NCBI GenBank assembly: GCA_946404405.1
Contig: CAMJDL010000002.1
Span: forward strand, 62,001 to 126,000
DNA from: an uncultured Prevotella sp.
Lineage (GTDB): Bacteria; Bacteroidota; Bacteroidia; Bacteroidales; Bacteroidaceae
Length of the DNA: 64,000 bases
Direction: 5' to 3'
Shown: piece after piece, positions 15,001 to 21,000 of the stretch
Position numbering within the stretch: the first letter of the stretch is position 1
Layout: every line of letters begins with the position of its first letter
The notes under the pieces: generated by a model
The model's database searches: none
The model's input: only the letters and a program-made list of their open reading frames with translations
What the model was told of the DNA's origin: nothing
Made by a program: the position numbers and the translations under genes

Positions 15001-18000
15001 CATCCGCAGGCATTTCGTCAATATGTTTCCATTCATAGATTGCCGTTTCTGACAATGTAGCAGGCTCGAACATACCAGACGATTTGTTAAAATTAGGTGC
15101 ATTTACAAAACAGGGTTTGTTTCTAACAAGTACCTTAGGCAGTGTTGCAGAATAACCGCCGCCAAATACATTACCATTCACCATACAGCCGTCGAGTACA
15201 GATGTTGCCTTACCAGCAACCTTACCCAAATTACCGCCGCCATAGAAATTCTCTTTAACATGACAACTCTTCAGTGAAGAAGTTACATTGTTGCACGTGG
15301 CCAACGTAAATGAAGCGAACTTCACGAAGAAACGACCACCAGTGTTACCTTTACTCCATACAAAGAATTCATAGTCCACATCAACAGCTACACCAATACC
15401 TTTCTTACCGTATTGTTCTTTTATTGCATTGGTGGTTTTACCATCAAAAAACTTGCCACGATCGTTGGTATAATTACTTGACCATCCACTCCAATCGGTT
15501 TTCTGTTCATCATAATATTTTTTTCTGGAATATGACGTACCTCCGTAGCCACCACCGAAGAACTTTGTAAATGTACAGCCTTCCGCATTGGTTGTTACAG
15601 TCTTGGTATCTTGCATGTCACCAAACTTCGGGCCACCGCAGAAGATGCCGACATGGCTGTTGTAGATATCCGTTATGACGTTACCCTTAATTGGCTTTGC
15701 CGCATTGATACCACCGCCAAAGAAGTTTTCGATATCAGCATCATAGATTTGCCAACGAACGTCACCGTTAATGGCTTCCTGGGAGGCACCTGCTGCCTCA
15801 ACGAAATGACCGCCACTGATGTAACACTCGGCATTGTCGGTCATCACTTTAGCATCCTGATTATAGGTTCCTGTAAGGTAGAAGCCGTCATAGTCACCAC
15901 CAGTTACAGACACAGGTGGGTGAGGTGTCGATTCGCTACCATCACTGTGTGTGCCTAATCCAAATTCATGGAACCATACGTTGCTGCCCACGTGAATATA
16001 TTGGGTTTTCCCATCCACCTTTGATTTCTGAGTAGATACAAACTGGTCAAATACGCCGCCAAGAAGTATGAGCGGTTTGTCTTGCATATCAGTGATAACT
16101 TGACCAGCTTCTCCATTTCCGCTTATGCCTTTGTTCTCGTATTCAAATTGGGTGAAATAAATCAATGTAGTATTGGTAATCTCGAACCAGCCTCTGGTCC
16201 TGAAGATACTTACATTAGACATATTATCTGCGCCATTAGGTTTCTGAGCCTGAGCCGTACCTGGAACATTCAGGAAATCGAAACGAATGGGAGAAACTCT
16301 TACGCGGTCAATATGATGGTAAATCATACTGTAGTCCGGCTCATTGTCTTCATCCAAGTCGATGGACATCAGCGTAAACTTCTTATCAGGATCATTGGAA
16401 GGAACAATACTCTGATGCAGATTACCAACCAAAACAACTGCATTGTCATAGACTGTAGAACCGCTAAGTTGTCCTAAAGCACTACTGATGGAAGTATATA
16501 CAGTCTGTTCACTTCCGTCAATCGTGATTTTTCCGTTACTGAACGTCTTGCCTAATTGAGTTACTTTCTGATCACCATAATTGGTGTTATACACTACATC
16601 CAGATATTCATCAGCGACGTAGGCTGCTGTACCCCAATAAGGTTCAATGGTAATACTTGTCACACCATAAGGTACGTCAAAGTAGGCACCCTGAGAGAAA
16701 ACACGCCCACTCGTACCAAACAAATCCTTGTCAGTACTATTACGATCAGCAAAATTGTAACCACCCCATTTGTCTCCTGTGTCAAAATGATTTGAACCCT
16801 CTTTTGACATTCCTGTTATCTTCCAACCAGTCACAACCTTGTTATAGGTATAGTTTCCTGTACCCACTTCGTTGTAATATGGTAATTGTACCTTATCATA
16901 GTTGAAATTGTAGTCGTCAAAGTCCTTATCTGTACGAACGAGGGTTATTAATGACTTACCTGTCTTAATAGCTGCATTAGTTGGTCCTCCAGACCCCACG
17001 CTGATATTCACGGTCAACTCACCAATCTTACGGCCTTTATTACGGTTTCCCTCTGTGTCGGTGATAGATGCACGAGTTACATTCACTCCCGTTTCCTCAT
17101 CAAAAGTATTAATGGGGTCATAGTTGATAATTGAGGGATAGGTGTCTTGAGCCTTCAAGATAGGATAAGGTGCAATGGTCTTGTCCAGTACCCACTTGGC
17201 CATCTCGTTGTTCTTGCCTTGTCCCTTGCTGGCATCGCCCGTAGCATAGTAAGCCGCCAATCGTCTGTTGCTGTTCAACAGCTGACGGTATATCTCGAAA
17301 CGAGTCAGGTATTTCTCCTCAACAGCAAGCGCACAGTTGTACTTACCTTCCGTAATATGACTGGTAGGCAATTTCTCGTATGCATAGTAGTTGTAAGTAT
17401 TCAGACCTCCATGCAGATTCTCAATGATATTGCCTCCATAAACTGGTGATTTATTGGAACCACCTGTTATGTCACCGTAGAACATACAGTTCATCACCAT
17501 GGTTCGGATATTAGTAGCAGTAGTTAAAAAATAATTGTAACCTACGATACCGCCTACGTCCGTACCTCCTGTTATATTGGCATAGCTATAGCAGTTGATG
17601 ACGCGTGCATTGCCTTCCAAATGTCCCACAATACCACCAACATGATTCGTGCCGCTGACACTGCCACCATTCACACCGCAGTTATAAACGCGAGTATCGC
17701 CAAGGGCTGTTGCCACTATGGCACCTGAGTGACCGTCTTCGTTACTACTGCTACTGACAGAAGCTTCCTCGATAATCACGTTCTTAATCACAGCATCCTC
17801 AGCATAAGCGATGAAGGGTTCAGACACGCTGAAACTATGGTTAATCTGGCCCTCGATGGTTCCCTTGAAGGGAGCTGCCTTAGTACCGATAGAGCCGGAA
17901 GCCGTAAAGTTGCTTGCCAGTAGATAGTGACCACCCATCGCAAGAATCTCAGAGGAACTGCTCACGACCTTGGGCACCATAGTTAAATATAGGGTCTGAT

Positions 18001-21000
18001 TGCCAGTTCCTGCATCATTAGCAGTGGCAGCCGCTGCCTGCTCAGCAAGCGTGGTAAACGACTGCATCACCTTGGTATTATCGAAGCGGGGCATCAGGCG
18101 CATATTGCCGTTGCCGTCGTCAATGACCATAAAGGTAGCATTGGTGATGTTCATCTTGACATTATCAAGGCCTTCGACGTTAGGCTGCTTCGTACTCATG
18201 TTATTCAGCGAGATACTGCTTGACGTTCCCGTCCATGCGCTGGTGACCGCAGAGCCAGTGGTATTAGCTGTGAAGTAACGTTGAGTATACGACACACTTT
18301 GAATCTGCACATTATAGGGGTCGAAGCCGTTAGACCAGGTGGGAGTCACTCCATTGAAATAGTCTAATTCCGTATCTGCTTTACTCTTGGCCTCTTCCTC
18401 TGCGCCTGGCTCATCTAAATAGATGTAACCCATCTCTCGGTCGATATCGAAGTTGGGTCTCAAATACCACTGCATGTCCTCAGACACGTTCTCGAGGCTG
18501 GCAGGTTCGTCTGCGGAGTCCAGAATGTAATTATCACCATTCTTTGTAACCTTTGCATATCTGCCATCCTGCTTCACAAGGAAGGATGATGGAGATGTTG
18601 CTCCTGCAGTGGCAGCACCTGCGTATGTGCTGGCATACTCAGGCTTCACATCGTAGGTAACGTACCAGTCGCGCTCCTTACCGCTCACAAAGGCCTGCGT
18701 TTCGTAGTTAGGAAGGTTTGCGTTTGATGGGGTCAGATTTGCCCTACCTAACTCATCTGCGGTGTATTCTGTGGGATCGGTATCACTTACCGTAGCATAG
18801 TCAGATACTTTGTACTTATGATAGCCAGGTATCTTGGTACCCGTCTTCCAGAAATGATAGCGGGCCACCATGGGGCTGCTGTACTTATGGATGTCAGCAT
18901 ATCGTTCAGCACGCTTCGGGTCATCAGGACCACTGGGTAATGGCAGACGCACAATCTCCCATCCGTGCTGGTCGAGCAGGATGAGCATAGGCTTAATATC
19001 CGTCTCTTCCAGCGTAAACGCACCACTGCCCATACTGATGGTCTGGAAGACATGTTCTTCATTCAGGAACTTCTTGGAGGTGGTAGGTGTCTTACCAGAA
19101 CCACCATCATTGTTATGTACCCAGGGCTGAGAGTTTGCCCATGCCTTATAAACATGCCACTTCAGGGTAGCATCTGTTTCAATGGAAGCTATCTCATTCT
19201 TCTGATCAGTTGTCAGCGTCACATCGCGTCCTACAGCTGTCACCTTATTATTTGTGCTCAACTTACCCTGCACCGTAGGATTATTCTTCCAATATTGCTC
19301 AAAAGAGTTAACGGTACGTCGTTTTGTTGTTGTCCCGTCACTAATTTCATCAACAGTCATCAGTTTCATACTGCTCAGACTGGTACCCAGAAGCATGTAT
19401 TCGCTTCCAGCAGGCAGGTCGGTAACAGCGGTAGCGCTCTCACTTCCTCCATGTACCTTTGGGTTGTCGTTGGTAACACCCGTCACAACAGCGCTGTAAT
19501 CGTCTGGTTTATAGGTGCGCAGATAAGAGTGGAAGTTTGTGACTACTTCTTCTGTTTCAGGATCCTTATAATTTGTCTGAGTCTGGTACGACGAAATCCT
19601 TACATGGTAAGGGTCAAGGTCATCTGTGTTCGCCGGGCTGTTAGCGGGCTCAATGACCCAAAGCCAACGGGTACGGGTGCTGGCACCGCTGGCCAACTGG
19701 TCGTCCCATTGCTTTTGACCATACACATAAAGCGCACCATCACCATTGCTATAAGGATAGATGGCCTTAGTTGCTTCTGTCAACACCGCATCTGACTTCT
19801 CCTGTTTAAAGTTTACGCCATCCAGGAATCTCAGCCTATAGGTCTTGTTCGTCTTATTCGCCACATTAAGGCTATTACGACCGTCCAAGTCAATAAGCGA
19901 ATTATCCACGTCGTAGGTGACGAAGATGACGGTATTCTCGCCTAACTGATCAACTCCTGTAATCCTGTCTCCTTCAGAACATGTATAGATGTCATCTGTC
20001 TTGGTGGCATTTTTGTAGTACTTGTATTCCGATACAAGCGGACTCTGCCATGCTGCAGGCAGCCCAAAAGAACCTTCATATTCAATCAACGGCTGAATAA
20101 TCTTACCCTTTTTATCAATGAGCGTATAAAAAATGGGCAGAACGATTGTGTTCACTCTTATTGTGAAATCTTCCCCTGCAGCATTGATAAAAGTGACATC
20201 CTCGTAATCTGTCTTTGTTAGGGATGTATGATTGGTCGTACTCTTCAGAATGAAAGACTGGGCTGAACCTATAGAAAGATTAGGAGAAGTATAATTGAGA
20301 TAATGAGTCGTATTGCCCAAATTCTGGATAGTGACATGATAGGGGTCGCTGCCTGTGAGGTACCATAGATATTTATTATCATCTGCCATATATTCTAAGG
20401 CTGCTGCATCGGTTATTAAAGTTCCCCCCTCATCATATTGGCATTTCCCACTATCGTCCTTGATATTATACGGACTGGCATTGGTCAGTGGCAGAAATTT
20501 GTTTCTCAGTTTCGTTGTAGTATAGGTAATGTAAATGTTAGCATTCCCTTCCGGCGTAGCCGTAATCTTATGCTCATTGTCAAGATTGTTGGAATTGAAG
20601 TCACCACTCATTGCGTAGAACGAGATGGTCTCATCCGAGATATATTGACTGCGCAGCGCCTCGGGAATGTTGTCGTAACCACTCGTTAATGGGTAGCCGA
20701 CAGGATGTTTTTCTGTAGATGTAACAGCTATGTTTCCCGCCTTATTCACTATATGATAGTTGTAAGTGACCACAGGCAAGGTGGCGACATCAGATTGCTG
20801 GATACCTATTGTGCGTACTGCAATGGCTTTGACAGACGAGGCAGCAAGAACATCTGCTGATGCCAAAGCAGATGAATATGCTGTGCTGGATGTTGTAGGA
20901 TCTGTTCCATCTAAGGTATAGTGTATGACAGTTCCTGCCTCGGAACAAGAAATCTCTACAGTTCCGTCTGCATTCACAGTAAAAGTAGGAGTCGGGATTG

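Noticed and set aside
278..15958. Many plus-strand open frames of 60-180 codons rich in Thr, Ile and Asp (for example around 3449-4000 and 13313-13852)
   Set aside because: They are antisense shadows of the giant gene's Gly-rich repeat codons, lack family motifs, and repeat the same wording (TTTIDV, TATKDV) at every YGGG unit.
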